This document shows, one piece after another, positions 46,926 through 55,183 of a DNA stretch of 64,000 nucleotides (its first letter is position 1; every line of letters begins with the position of its first letter). This DNA is from Bacteroidia bacterium (GTDB lineage: Bacteria; Bacteroidota; Ignavibacteria; SZUA-365). Under the pieces are notes generated by a model. It saw only the letters and a program-made list of their open reading frames with translations. It was not told where the DNA came from and made no database searches. The position numbers and the translations under genes are program-made. The stretch is taken from contig JAOSJT010000001.1 in NCBI GenBank assembly GCA_027493955.1, forward strand, positions 2,033,131-2,097,130. Reading direction: 5' to 3'.

Positions 46926-47332
46926 TACTCACCCCTGTAATCAACGATGTTCTTTTCCGTTTCGTACAGACGCACCTGATAGAGTCGTCCCTGAGGAATG
47001 TGCGCCTCCAGTTCTTTCCAAATTCCTATGGCGATGTTTTCGGCTGTGGGAATGACATGCCGCAGAAAGTCCACATCCACGTTGAGATTCTTGTGGTCAA
47101 CCTTAGAGAGTATACGGTCGTGAATCACCGTTTTCAGCGCTTTGAGATCGACGACATAGCCCGTTTCCGGATCCACGGGGCCGGCAACCGTCACTTCAAC
47201 ATAGTAATTGTGACCATGCCCGGCGGGATTGTTGCATTTACCGAATACGCGATCGTTCTGCTCGTCCGACCATGCGGGATTATACAGACGGTGGCTCGCG
47301 GAGAAGTGCTCTCTTCGGGTGACGTACGTCAT
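46925..47332 (-). CDS. 6-pyruvoyl-tetrahydropterin synthase (PTPS), closely resembling the eukaryotic enzyme
   Basis: The 135-aa protein shows the catalytic C33 and zinc ligands H14, H39 and H41 within [10 protein letters not shown] and [16 protein letters not shown]79-H80 (DHKNLNVDV) and E124 ([13 protein letters not shown]) are also present. As I recall rat PTPS numbering (C42, H23, H48, H50, D88, H89, E133), every active residue is offset by exactly nine. The text around these sites is far nearer to animal PTPS than to E. coli QueD. With folE and two SDR genes in the same overlapping operon, a tetrahydrobiopterin-type pterin is the likely product; queuosine synthesis (QueD) is the alternative. 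It overlaps the DUF3501 stop by ATGA. Confidence 0.88.
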   Translation of the reverse strand: MTYVTRREHFSASHRLYNPAWSDEQNDRVFGKCNNPAGHGHNYYVEVTVAGPVDPETGYVVDLKALKTVIHDRILSKVDHKNLNVDVDFLRHVIPTAENIAIGIWKELEAHIPQGRLYQVRLYETEKNIVDYRGE

Positions 47333-47907
47333 TGCAGCAGGTCTCCTATAAGACTGTTGCGCAGTTCGCCTTCCAAAGCAACGGAAGCGTGGCATTCGGG
47401 ATGGATCGAGCGCAATTGTACAGGTGTCGCCGGTGTGCAGAAAAGGGACCGCTGCTCGCTCGTGAAGTGAAAACGGATGTACAGCACATCGCTCTCGCAG
47501 GCGATATCATCCTCGATCTCGAAGCGTGCCGGAATCTCATGGTGACCGACCACGAGCGACAGTGCGTTGCGCGTGATGCCGGCCATTCGTTCGAGGCGCT
47601 CTTCGATACTGTGATACTCAGGTACGCGTATCATCAGTGTGGCGCTCAGTTCTCCTTCCGCAGGGATGAGCAAATTGAAACAACTGAGTTCCAAGGCGAT
47701 GCGCTCGGGGCTGTCCATACGCTCGACACGAAGCATTTCCTGCACCTGGAATCGCACCGTATCTCTGTTCTCGAAGATGACGATGAAAGTATCTGACAAC
47801 TCCACACGGCGGAGCGATCGGAGCGCGCAGATATCCTTACGTACCTGAGCGCGGACAGCTTCGTATTCCGCGTTCGATTGAATGTCACTGACCGTGAGTG
47901 TTTGCAT
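47329..47907 (-). CDS. DUF3501 family protein
   Basis: The 192-aa protein has the DUF3501 core ICALRSLRRVELSDTFIVIF then ENRDTVRFQVQEMLRVERM, followed by a beta-rich half ending in the operon-coupling stop. Its biochemical function is not known. In other genomes the family often lies with rubrerythrin and an iron-sulfur protein gene in oxidative-stress loci; here two peroxiredoxin genes lie just upstream. The ATG at 47907 is preferred since the upstream extension is not conserved-looking. Confidence 0.8.
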   Translation of the reverse strand: MQTLTVSDIQSNAEYEAVRAQVRKDICALRSLRRVELSDTFIVIFENRDTVRFQVQEMLRVERMDSPERIALELSCFNLLIPAEGELSATLMIRVPEYHSIEERLERMAGITRNALSLVVGHHEIPARFEIEDDIACESDVLYIRFHFTSEQRSLFCTPATPVQLRSIHPECHASVALEGELRNSLIGDLLQ

Positions 47908-47976
47908 GCTGACACCGAAAATGAGGCGACCTGATTGTTGCTTACATCGAACTACTGATTGACACACGCCGCGGAT

Positions 47977-48435
47977 TCAACCGTTGAGCGCGGCGAGCAC
48001 CTGGTCCACGTGGCCGCTGACTTTTACCTTGGGAAAAATCCGTACAACGGTCCCGTTACCGTCAATGATGACGGTGGTTCTCTCTATCCCCATGAACTTC
48101 TTGCCGTAAAGCGATTTTTCCTTCCAGACGCCGTAGGCCTCGAGCATAGAATGAGATTCGTCGCTGAGCAGATCGAAAGGCAAATCGTACTTTTCCCTGA
48201 ACTTCTGATGCGAGGCGATGCTGTCTGCGGAAACCCCGAGCACCACCACGCCGGCGGCCTGCAGTCTTGCCATATTGTCCCGGAAGTCACAGGATTCCTG
48301 TGTACAGCCGGGAGTGTTGTCCTTGGGATAAAAGTAGAGGACGACCGTCGTACCGGTGAAATCTTTCAGGGACACCTTGCGACCACTGGTTGAGGGGAGA
48401 GAAAATGCGGGGGCTTTTTTTCCTTCAGCGAGCAT
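47977..48435 (-). CDS. bcp: Thioredoxin-dependent thiol peroxidase (Bcp/PrxQ)
   Basis: The 152-aa peroxiredoxin reduces hydroperoxides with thioredoxin. The peroxidatic C44 and resolving C49 occur in [18 protein letters not shown], the PrxQ pattern with a five-residue gap. [10 protein letters not shown] and [13 protein letters not shown] are family signatures. It lies after a second peroxiredoxin gene but is separated from it by a terminator-like hairpin, so it probably has its own promoter. Confidence 0.93.
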   Translation of the reverse strand: MLAEGKKAPAFSLPSTSGRKVSLKDFTGTTVVLYFYPKDNTPGCTQESCDFRDNMARLQAAGVVVLGVSADSIASHQKFREKYDLPFDLLSDESHSMLEAYGVWKEKSLYGKKFMGIERTTVIIDGNGTVVRIFPKVKVSGHVDQVLAALNG

Positions 48436-48470
48436 GACGATACGCAGTGATGTTACACGAAGAGAAAAGA

Positions 48471-48502
48471 GACAGGGCGCCCTACCGAAGTGGGACGCCC
48501 CG
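48471..48502 (-). terminator. Probable terminator of the AhpE-like gene
   Basis: On the minus strand a stem of about 8 bp (GGGCGTCC with GGGCGCCC, one G-U pair) around a short loop is followed by TGTCTCTTTTCTC. It lies just past the stop codon of the AhpE-like peroxiredoxin gene. Confidence 0.6.
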
Positions 48503-48510
48503 CAATGTGA

Positions 48511-48981
48511 TTAGCCGATAGCGGTGAGTTGCTCTTTGATAGCGCTGTAATCCGGCTCAACGCCAGGATTCTCGGCCACCCAGGACCAGCGCACGATACC
48601 TTCCGCATCGAGGATGAACACCGAGCGATTACCGACGGTGTACCCTTCCATGCCGGCGAAATTATCGAAGAGAATCCCGTAGGCTGCGGCAGTCTCCCGT
48701 TTGTAATCGGAGAGCAGAGGGAAGTCGAAATTGTTGCGGCTGGCGAAGGCGCCGTTCGCGAAGGGTGAATCGACACTGATGCCGACGACGTTGACGTCCA
48801 GATTATTCAATTCGGCCATCGCGTCGCGTATGGAACACATTTCCTTCTCACACACGCCTGTGAACGCGCCGGGATAAAATGCCAGAAGCGTGGTCTTGCC
48901 GGCGAATTGATCCAATGACCGAATCTCCCGCTTCGTGTCCAGCAGCGCGAACGACGGTGCTTTCGAACCTACCTCAATCAT
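48511..48981 (-). CDS. Peroxiredoxin of the AhpE/one-domain type
   Basis: The 156-aa protein has peroxidatic C44 and a second cysteine C49 in YPGAFTGVCEKEMCSIRD, with VVGISVDSPFANGAFA and VNG-less RSVFILD later. The AFTGVC context is that of AhpE/PrxV-like enzymes. The C44/C49 pair would allow an intramolecular disulfide. It is probably cytosolic and reduces H2O2 or lipid peroxides. Confidence 0.87.
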   Translation of the reverse strand: MIEVGSKAPSFALLDTKREIRSLDQFAGKTTLLAFYPGAFTGVCEKEMCSIRDAMAELNNLDVNVVGISVDSPFANGAFASRNNFDFPLLSDYKRETAAAYGILFDNFAGMEGYTVGNRSVFILDAEGIVRWSWVAENPGVEPDYSAIKEQLTAIG

Positions 48982-49004
48982 ACTGATGCTCCTTGTTCAG
49001 AAAA

Positions 49005-49205
49005 TTATTTCGATTTACAGCCGACCTTGACTGTTACCTGATATTCTGTGGTGGTGGCGTCGACCAGGCGTCCACGAAAAGAGAGGACTTCGAACCAGCC
49101 GATGCTATATCCCGCCGAGACCGCGTCCAGCGCCTGCTTGATAGCTGCTTCGATGCTTTCCGTCGAGATGCCGACGACTTCCTTGTACTCGAATACTGAT
49201 GTCAT
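49005..49205 (-). CDS. Dodecin (flavin-binding dodecamer subunit)
   Basis: The 66-aa protein is the length of dodecins and has YKEVVGISTESIEAAIKQAL, WFEVLSFRGRLVD and EYQVTVKVG. Dodecins assemble as 12-mers and store or buffer FMN or lumichrome. The aromatic W of WFEV that stacks on the flavin is present. It stands alone between a peroxiredoxin gene and glgP. Confidence 0.92.
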   Translation of the reverse strand: MTSVFEYKEVVGISTESIEAAIKQALDAVSAGYSIGWFEVLSFRGRLVDATTTEYQVTVKVGCKSK

Positions 49206-49267
49206 GGGTCACTTCCTTGTGATTGTAAGGTAACACGGATTCGACGCGACGCGTTCCAACCGGAACC

Positions 49268-51397
49268 TCAGTCCGTCAGTTTGTAATATTTGACAACATA
49301 CTCGGAAACCATGCGGTCGGTGTTGAACACCGGGATGAGGGTCTCCATTGATTTCCGCACGCGCTTCAGCCATCGGCGAGGAATACCATAGCCGTCACGG
49401 TCATAAAATTCGTCCACAAGCGCACCTTCCAGCAGAGCATAGAGCGCAGCGGCGTCCCGTTCATCCTGCACGCCTGCGTCTTCGGCATGCGCATCATCGC
49501 CGATGCTCCAGCCATTGCCGCCATCATACCCCTCACGCCACCATCCGTCCTGAATGCTGAGGTTCAATCCGCCGTGAATGAGAATTTTCATCCCGCTGGT
49601 GCCGCTCGCCTCCATGGGTCGTCTCGGGGTATTGAGCCACACATCCACACCTGATATCATGTGACGGGCCACATTGATATCGTAGTTCTCGATGAACACC
49701 ACCTTGCCGAAAAGCGCGGGATTCTTCGTGTATCCCACGATCTGTTGAATAAATCGCTTTCCCTCGTCGTCGCGTGGGTGAGCCTTCCCTGCGAACACAA
49801 GTTGAATGGGCCGTTTGCTGTCGTTGATCAATTCGGCGATGCGGTTGAAGTCCCGGAAAAACAACGGTGCGCGCTTATACGTGGCGAAGCGGCGTGCGAA
49901 ACCGATGGTGAGCACGTCGGGGTTGAGTATTGAGTCCTGCACGCTCATATAGTCGCTTCCCGAGTGCTGGAATTGATGCCGCATCATGCGCCGCACATAC
50001 TCGATGAGGTCCCTGCGTAAACCGTAACGCAGTGCCCAGAGGTCCTCATCTGTGATCAGATCGGGATCGGAAACCTGAGACCAGATAGCCTGTTTTTTCA
50101 GGTAGTAAATCCATTTCTCGCCAAGATGCTTGTGCCAGAATTGGCGTGTGCGATTGGCCATCCATCCAAGAATATGCACGCCGTTCGTAATATGACCGAT
50201 AGGGACGTCATCGGCATGGTCGGCTTTGAACAGTTCCTTCCACATTTCCCTGCTCACCTGGCCATGCAATTCGCTTACACCATTGGCGGCTCGTGACATT
50301 TTCAAGGCAAGGATGGTCATGCAGAACGGTTCATCCGCATCACCCGGATTCTGTCGCCCGTAACCAAGCACCGTCGTCTCGTCCAGTCCAATCGAGGCCC
50401 GGAACGTACTCAATAAATGATCGAGCAAGTCGATGGAAAAGCGATCATGGCCGGCTGGGACCGGTGTATGTGTTGTAAAGACGCAATGCTCTTTTACCCA
50501 TTCCTCCGCAGCCTCTCGTGCAGCGCCTGCGGCAAGTTGCTCTCGGAGCAACTCCAGTGTAAGGAAAGCACTGTGCCCCTCATTCATGTGGTAGACGGTG
50601 GGATGCAGACCTAACTCGCGGAGGAAACGGACGCCGCCGATGCCGAGCACTGTTTCCTGCATGACGCGTGTCGTACTGTCTCCGCCATACACACGGGAAG
50701 TGATTTCGCGGTAATGCAGATCATTCTCGGGACGGTTCGTGTCCAGGAGGTAAATGATGGCGCGTCCGACACGTACACGATACGCGTGAAAATATACGCG
50801 GCTATGTCCGATCTCCACTGATGCGACAATCGGTGTCCCGGATTCATCCACCACCAATTCTACAGGAAGGGCTTCTGGATCGAGGAGCGGATAGTGTTCA
50901 TGCTGCCAGCCGTCAGGACCGAGGGTCTGCTGAAAATAGCCGTTCCGATAAAACAGACTGATACCGATGAAAGGAAGCCCGAGATCACTCGCGGATTTGG
51001 TGTGGTCACCCGCCAATATGCCCAATCCACCACTGTAAACTGGGAGACATTCGTGCAGACCAAATTCAGCGCTGAAATATGCGATGAGACGACCATCCTT
51101 TCCCTTTGTGTGGGCATGGTACCAGGTGTCATCTTTTTTCATGTAGTCGTCAAATTCCTGCAACACACTCTCAACGCGCTCAAGAAATTCACGTTCGAAA
51201 AGTCGGGCGCGCAGTTCGTTCCGTGAAATGGCGTTCAACACCATGACCGCATTATGGTTTGAGGAACGCCATTTACGTTCAGAGAGCGTATGAAAGATAT
51301 CCTGGGCCCGGGGATTCCAGGTCCACCAGAGATTGCGTGCGAGGACGTGAAGACCGTCTCCGGCCGCATCTGTTCGTTTCAGAAATGTGCTGTTCAT
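49268..51397 (-). CDS. glgP: Alpha-glucan phosphorylase (GT35, short DUF3417 type)
   Basis: The 709-aa enzyme releases glucose-1-P from glycogen or maltodextrin. It begins with the DUF3417 segment (ARNLWWTWNPRAQDIFHTLS), then YFSAEFGLHECLPVYSGGLG and CVFTTHTPVPAGHDRF. The PLP-binding lysine lies in EASGTSGMK, followed by IHGGLNLSIQDGWWREGYDG. This is the compact form common in thermophiles and Bacteroidota, shorter than E. coli GlgP by over 100 residues. It is preceded by about 430 bases without genes and has no glycogen-cycle neighbours in the window. Confidence 0.93.
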   Translation of the reverse strand: MNSTFLKRTDAAGDGLHVLARNLWWTWNPRAQDIFHTLSERKWRSSNHNAVMVLNAISRNELRARLFEREFLERVESVLQEFDDYMKKDDTWYHAHTKGKDGRLIAYFSAEFGLHECLPVYSGGLGILAGDHTKSASDLGLPFIGISLFYRNGYFQQTLGPDGWQHEHYPLLDPEALPVELVVDESGTPIVASVEIGHSRVYFHAYRVRVGRAIIYLLDTNRPENDLHYREITSRVYGGDSTTRVMQETVLGIGGVRFLRELGLHPTVYHMNEGHSAFLTLELLREQLAAGAAREAAEEWVKEHCVFTTHTPVPAGHDRFSIDLLDHLLSTFRASIGLDETTVLGYGRQNPGDADEPFCMTILALKMSRAANGVSELHGQVSREMWKELFKADHADDVPIGHITNGVHILGWMANRTRQFWHKHLGEKWIYYLKKQAIWSQVSDPDLITDEDLWALRYGLRRDLIEYVRRMMRHQFQHSGSDYMSVQDSILNPDVLTIGFARRFATYKRAPLFFRDFNRIAELINDSKRPIQLVFAGKAHPRDDEGKRFIQQIVGYTKNPALFGKVVFIENYDINVARHMISGVDVWLNTPRRPMEASGTSGMKILIHGGLNLSIQDGWWREGYDGGNGWSIGDDAHAEDAGVQDERDAAALYALLEGALVDEFYDRDGYGIPRRWLKRVRKSMETLIPVFNTDRMVSEYVVKYYKLTD

Positions 51398-51825
51398 ATA
51401 ATGAATAACCTTGATGATACGATTAACGATTTATCCGTTGAGGGGAATGACACCATGGCGCGATCGTGAATTTCGCGCGCAAACGGTGGTGGACAAGCGC
51501 ATTGCGCGTGTCGACCTGCCGGGGGTCCCGATCACAATCGGGGAAGCAGATAAGATAGGCCACAGCCCTCGAATGCGCAACCACCGCAAAACGAGGTGCT
51601 GGATGGCGAATACCGGACATGTCCGTCCTGCCTAAGTGTGATGAATGGTGTAACCGGTCTTGTTCAATCGAGGTAGACCCGGGTTGTACCGTTTTTCCCG
51701 ATCACTTCGTTCGCTGGCCCCGTGGAAGAAGTGAGAGGAGCACTCGGGGTTCTCGGAGCGGTACTTCTGATTAGGTAAATGCTCTCGTCATGTATCGTCC
51801 TCGAAGTGGGACCTCGGATGGATTG
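51398..51825. other. Gene-free interval upstream of glgP
   Basis: Open frames here are short, low in hydrophobic residues and unlike any protein I know. A degenerate head of the hairpin array (CGTCATGTATCGTCC, 51787-51801) is visible at its right end. The left part should hold the glgP promoter. Confidence 0.4.
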
Positions 51826-52116
51826 GGCGATTCATGTATCGCCACGCGGGTACGGTCGAAACCGAAATTGGGCGATTCATGTATCGCCATCTGACGGAGG
51901 GCTGAATCGGATTTGGGCGATTCATGTATCGCCATCTGACGGAGGCCCGAATCGGATTTGGGCGATTCATTTATCGCCATCTGATGGAGGCCCGAATCGG
52001 ATTTGGGCGATTCATGTATCGCCATCTGATGGAGGCCCGAATCGGATTTGGGCGATTCATGTATCGCCATTTGACGGAGGCCCGAATCGGATTTGGGCGA
52101 TTCATGTATCGCCCAA
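51826..52116. repeat. Seven-copy hairpin array, 45-bp period
   Basis: GGCGAT-TCATGT-ATCGCC starts at 51826, 51871, 51916, 51961, 52006, 52051 and 52096, exactly 45 bases apart. Each is a 6-bp perfect stem with a six-base loop; the fourth has TCATTT. The last copy has a 9-bp stem (TTGGGCGAT/ATCGCCCAA). The 27-base intervals are nearly identical from unit 2 on (CATCTGACGGAGGCCCGAAT type), so this is not a CRISPR array. Since 45 is a multiple of three, all six frames stay open. The palindromic design favours a DNA or RNA structure function. It lies downstream of, and on the 3' side of, the RAYT-derived gene. Confidence 0.93.
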
Positions 52117-52121
52117 TTTCT

Positions 52122-52152
52122 CCCCAGGACCCGGAAACACCCCGCCACACCC
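52122..52152 (-). other. G-quadruplex motif between hairpin array and RAYT-like gene
   Basis: On the minus strand the runs are GGG, 6-base loop, GGGG, 7-base loop, GGG, 4-base loop, GGGG, which satisfies the G3+ N1-7 rule. It is within a G-rich (minus strand) stretch from about 52114 to 52250. The gene at 52337-53149 is read on the same strand, so its RNA would carry the motif. Confidence 0.6.
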
Positions 52153-52336
52153 AGGTTCCAGCCCTCAAAACCAACACCCAAACCACCACACTCCTCCATT
52201 TCCGACCATCATCCCTCACCAGACGGACCCAAATCCAGACAAATGCACAGAGCTTTCCCTCCCCGCCTGACGTCCGTCGTCCCGGAGCGCTGTCCCTGTC
52301 CCCTTGCGATCAAAAAATGTGCTCTTCGGCTTCCAC

Positions 52337-53149
52337 TTACTCGGAAAGAAAAATCCTGGCAGGACCCAGGCACCGGACCACCGAGCCTCGCCTGCCCGCC
52401 ATGCCACCGGCGCCTCCCCCACGCGCGACGCCCTTCTTGGATGCAGTGCGTACCGCTTCATCTCTCCGCGCGCCCGTCAGCAGCAGTACGCGGCCGAGAA
52501 GCGTCGCCCCGGCGAGCTGATCCGATACCGCGCGCCCTTTGCTTCCATGTACGGACAGCGCACCCGTGCCGCCGAATTCCGATGCAAGAACATCGGCCAG
52601 GGTGGAGGCCTGCTTCCCCTTCTTCGTCTGAGGCGCGGGGTCCACCACCACACGGCTCCACTCCTCCCGCAACTCCGCGTAAACACGGGCCAATACGTCC
52701 TCGTCCTCCAGAACGCAGGATGCATAACGCCGCGCCCAGACTGCGCCGCCGTTCCTGCCGAACAACGCGTTGATGCGATGCGCGCTGTTCATCTTCAGAT
52801 ACCCCATGAACTCCGGCAGTGTCATGATGCGTCGGTAGTATATCCATTCGTCACTGTCCTCCGGCGGCGCTTTCCGGGGATTCCGGACTTCCGTGATCTC
52901 CAACGCCAGCTCCACCTCGGAGGGACGAATGCTCAGTTCATGAAGCCGGATGCACGGGAAATTCTGCAACGCCTGACCGAGCACGTCGAGAAATGCGCGT
53001 CCAGCGTCGCTGAGCGTGGTGATGCCGTCTTTCGTCGTTCCGAGAATTTCGGCATTCTTCCTGGTCTTGAACACGACGAGATGCTTCGACAGCTTCGAAT
53101 AGTCGTACTCCCGCACACGGCGGGTACTGAGTTCTTTAAGTCGTTTCAC
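52337..53149 (-). CDS. RAYT/Y1 transposase-derived protein lacking all catalytic residues
   Basis: The 270-aa protein aligns along its first 155 residues with the REP-associated tyrosine transposase family. Matching landmarks are YDYSKLSKHLVVF, NAEILG, LSDAGRAF, LPEFMGYLK and VWARRYASCVLEDED. Where active members read MPNHVHLL, this one has RPSEVELA (residues 75-82), so both HUH histidines are Glu (78 and 80). Where they read K-x-YS-A-x-RIN, it has KMNSAHRIN, with Asn121 for the nucleophilic Tyr. A basic Gly/Arg-rich tail (about 171-270) is unlike the usual C-terminus. The GTG start has GGGAG 6 bases upstream. The frame is intact, so it is probably expressed as a non-cleaving DNA- or RNA-hairpin-binding protein. 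Targets may be the adjacent 45-bp array. Confidence 0.8.
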   Translation of the reverse strand: MKRLKELSTRRVREYDYSKLSKHLVVFKTRKNAEILGTTKDGITTLSDAGRAFLDVLGQALQNFPCIRLHELSIRPSEVELALEITEVRNPRKAPPEDSDEWIYYRRIMTLPEFMGYLKMNSAHRINALFGRNGGAVWARRYASCVLEDEDVLARVYAELREEWSRVVVDPAPQTKKGKQASTLADVLASEFGGTGALSVHGSKGRAVSDQLAGATLLGRVLLLTGARRDEAVRTASKKGVARGGGAGGMAGRRGSVVRCLGPARIFLSE

Positions 53150-53605
53150 AAAATGCTCCCTAAGCAGTGAAAAGAACGAACTTTAAGATATGTAGGTGGT
53201 CGCACTCGGTACAAGGCAGAAAACCGCACACCCCGTTACACCGCAGAAATAGTGTACGACCGCGCCTCCACCCCGATGATCTCCCGGGAAATTGCGTGCT
53301 TGGACAGAGACAGGATTCCTGCGCGTAACAGATCATACCGCACATTTTCAGGGGAACAGGGAATACCCTCGCTTGCTCCTGTACATTCTGACGCGTCTCC
53401 TGGCATGGAGCCGGCAAATTCTATGTCGAAGCTTCCATGGAATAAGCGCATGTTTGATCTTTTTTTTAAAAAAGCTGAATCAATTTTCATCCTCAGGCAT
53501 CATATCTTTGATACACCTGCGGAGGAATGTTGCTCCGCTTTTATAAGAGTTTCCGGTTGTTTTATCATGTACACCGGATCGGATAATTCACCAGCACCTT
53601 CTGTT
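53150..53605. other. Divergent intergenic region before the octaheme operon
   Basis: The plus-strand frame is open upstream of the octaheme start but encodes no signal or domain, so it is not counted as coding. An AT-rich tract (eight T then six A at 53460-53473) in otherwise GC-rich DNA may be part of a promoter for the cytochrome operon. No operator could be identified. Confidence 0.4.
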
Positions 53606-55183
53606 ATGAAGAAAATCCTCCTGCTCCTTGCCTTCGCCGCGATCGCGGTACTTAGCGCAGTCGCGCTGCTCGCTCCCGCAGACGCACCTCCTTCCGCTTT
53701 GACGGAATTGCGGGAAAAAATGGAAACCAAACCTGCCAAAAAGGTGGATCACGCGGTGTTCCCGGCACTGCAGCGGCGCTTTGAACGTCCGCAAGACGTC
53801 ACCGAAACCTGTATTTCCTGCCACAATCACCGCCACACCGAAGTCATGCGCTCGAATCACTGGAATTGGGAGCGTGAGGAGTACGTGGCCGGACGTGGCG
53901 TGGTGTACATCGGCAAGAAAAACGCCATGAACAATTTCTGCATCGGCGCAATGGGCAATGAAAAAAGCTGCGCCAAATGTCACATCGGCTTGGGTATGTC
54001 TGAAGCGGGAATGACCTACACCGACGCGACGAATATTGACTGTCTGGTCTGTCACGACAATACCGAGACCTACGCCAAAGCCTCCGAACAGGGAGGTGCA
54101 CCCGTGGCGACACTCGATTTCGGTCATATCGCACGGAATGTCGGCAAGCCCATGCGCAGCAATTGCGGTGTCTGTCATTTCTATGGCGGCGGCGGTAACA
54201 ACGTCAAGCATGGTGATCTGGAAGAAGCGCTGTTCCAGCCCACGCGCGATGTGGATGTACATATGGGTATCGACGGCATGGATATGGGCTGCGTGGACTG
54301 CCACATCACCGAGGAGCACAATATCGCCGGCAAGCTGTATTCTCTCTCTTCCATGAACCGAAACCGCGCTTATTGCGAGACCTGCCACGGCGAAACGCCC
54401 CATGAGAGCGGCGTGCTGAATGAACACACCCTGAAAGTGGCCTGCCAGACCTGCCACATCCCGGTCTATGCGAAGGTCAATGCCACAAAGACGCATTGGG
54501 ATTGGTCCACCGTTGGAAAGCTGAAAAACGGGGAGCCGTATGAAGTGGACGATGAAGAAGGAAACCATACCTACCTTTCCATAAAGGGCTCCTTCAAATG
54601 GGGGAAACAATTGGAACCGGAGTATGTGTGGTTCAATGGTACGGCGTCGCATTATCTCCTGGGCGACCAGTATGAAGACTCCACCGCAACGATTTCCCTC
54701 AACCGCCTGCACGGTTCCTATTCCGATGCGGACGCGAAAATCATTCCGGTAAAAATTCACCGTGCGATTCAGCCAACCGATCCTGTGCATCGCATGTTGA
54801 TCATGCCCAAGCTGTACGCGGATGCGGAAGGCGAAGGCGCTCTCTGGAAGGACTTTGACTGGCGACGGTCGGCCGCTCTCGGCATGGAGAAAGCCGGGCT
54901 CCCTTTCAGCGGAGAAGTTTCCTTCATCAAAACCGAGATGTACTGGCCGATCAACCACATGGTCTCCGGCAAGGACGCCACCGTTCAGTGCACCGAGTGT
55001 CATACACGGGACAACGGACGACTTGCCGGTCTGACGGATTTCTACATGCCGGGACGCGACTACTCGCCTCTGGTAGAGACAGGTGGTGCCGCCCTGCTCA
55101 TCCTCACTCTTGTCGGAATGGCGGCGCACGGAAGCATCCGTGTCATTGCGGCGAAACGGAAGAACAATGGAGGTGCCCGATGA
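53606..55183 (+). CDS. Octaheme c-type cytochrome, tetrathionate-reductase family, membrane-anchored
   Basis: The 525-aa protein has a signal peptide and eight CxxCH heme sites (C69, C122, C146, C187, C229, C257, C280 and C462 as first cysteines). VVYIGKKNAMNNFCIGAMG matches the region that supplies a lysine haem ligand in Shewanella octaheme tetrathionate reductase. A C-terminal helix (about 490-508) would anchor it to the membrane, unlike the soluble Shewanella enzyme. It probably exchanges electrons with the cytochrome b encoded next, with which it overlaps by ATGA. Substrate could be tetrathionate, nitrite/hydroxylamine or another oxyanion; this cannot be read from the sequence. The ATG at 53606 gives the signal peptide. 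Confidence 0.9.
   Translation: MKKILLLLAFAAIAVLSAVALLAPADAPPSALTELREKMETKPAKKVDHAVFPALQRRFERPQDVTETCISCHNHRHTEVMRSNHWNWEREEYVAGRGVVYIGKKNAMNNFCIGAMGNEKSCAKCHIGLGMSEAGMTYTDATNIDCLVCHDNTETYAKASEQGGAPVATLDFGHIARNVGKPMRSNCGVCHFYGGGGNNVKHGDLEEALFQPTRDVDVHMGIDGMDMGCVDCHITEEHNIAGKLYSLSSMNRNRAYCETCHGETPHESGVLNEHTLKVACQTCHIPVYAKVNATKTHWDWSTVGKLKNGEPYEVDDEEGNHTYLSIKGSFKWGKQLEPEYVWFNGTASHYLLGDQYEDSTATISLNRLHGSYSDADAKIIPVKIHRAIQPTDPVHRMLIMPKLYADAEGEGALWKDFDWRRSAALGMEKAGLPFSGEVSFIKTEMYWPINHMVSGKDATVQCTECHTRDNGRLAGLTDFYMPGRDYSPLVETGGAALLILTLVGMAAHGSIRVIAAKRKNNGGAR

Noticed and set aside
46925-47332. QueD (6-carboxy-tetrahydropterin synthase) for queuosine synthesis
   Set aside because: Not excluded, but sequence details are nearer to animal PTPS and the neighbours are folE and two SDRs rather than queC/queE.
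51826-52116. CRISPR array
   Set aside because: The intervals between the hairpins are themselves repeated rather than unique, and there are no cas genes.
51771-52199. Minus-strand frame encoding 15-residue repeats (AIHESPKSDSGL...) over the hairpin array, and similar plus-strand frames
   Set aside because: 45 bases is a multiple of three, so all six frames stay open. The palindromes explain conservation better than any protein, and none has a ribosome binding site.
53252-53605. N-terminal extension of the octaheme frame by 118 residues
   Set aside because: The extension has no signal peptide or domain, whereas the ATG at 53606 begins a classical signal peptide.
53588-55129. 513-codon minus-strand open frame
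   Set aside because: Antisense to the octaheme cytochrome gene with eight intact CxxCH motifs.
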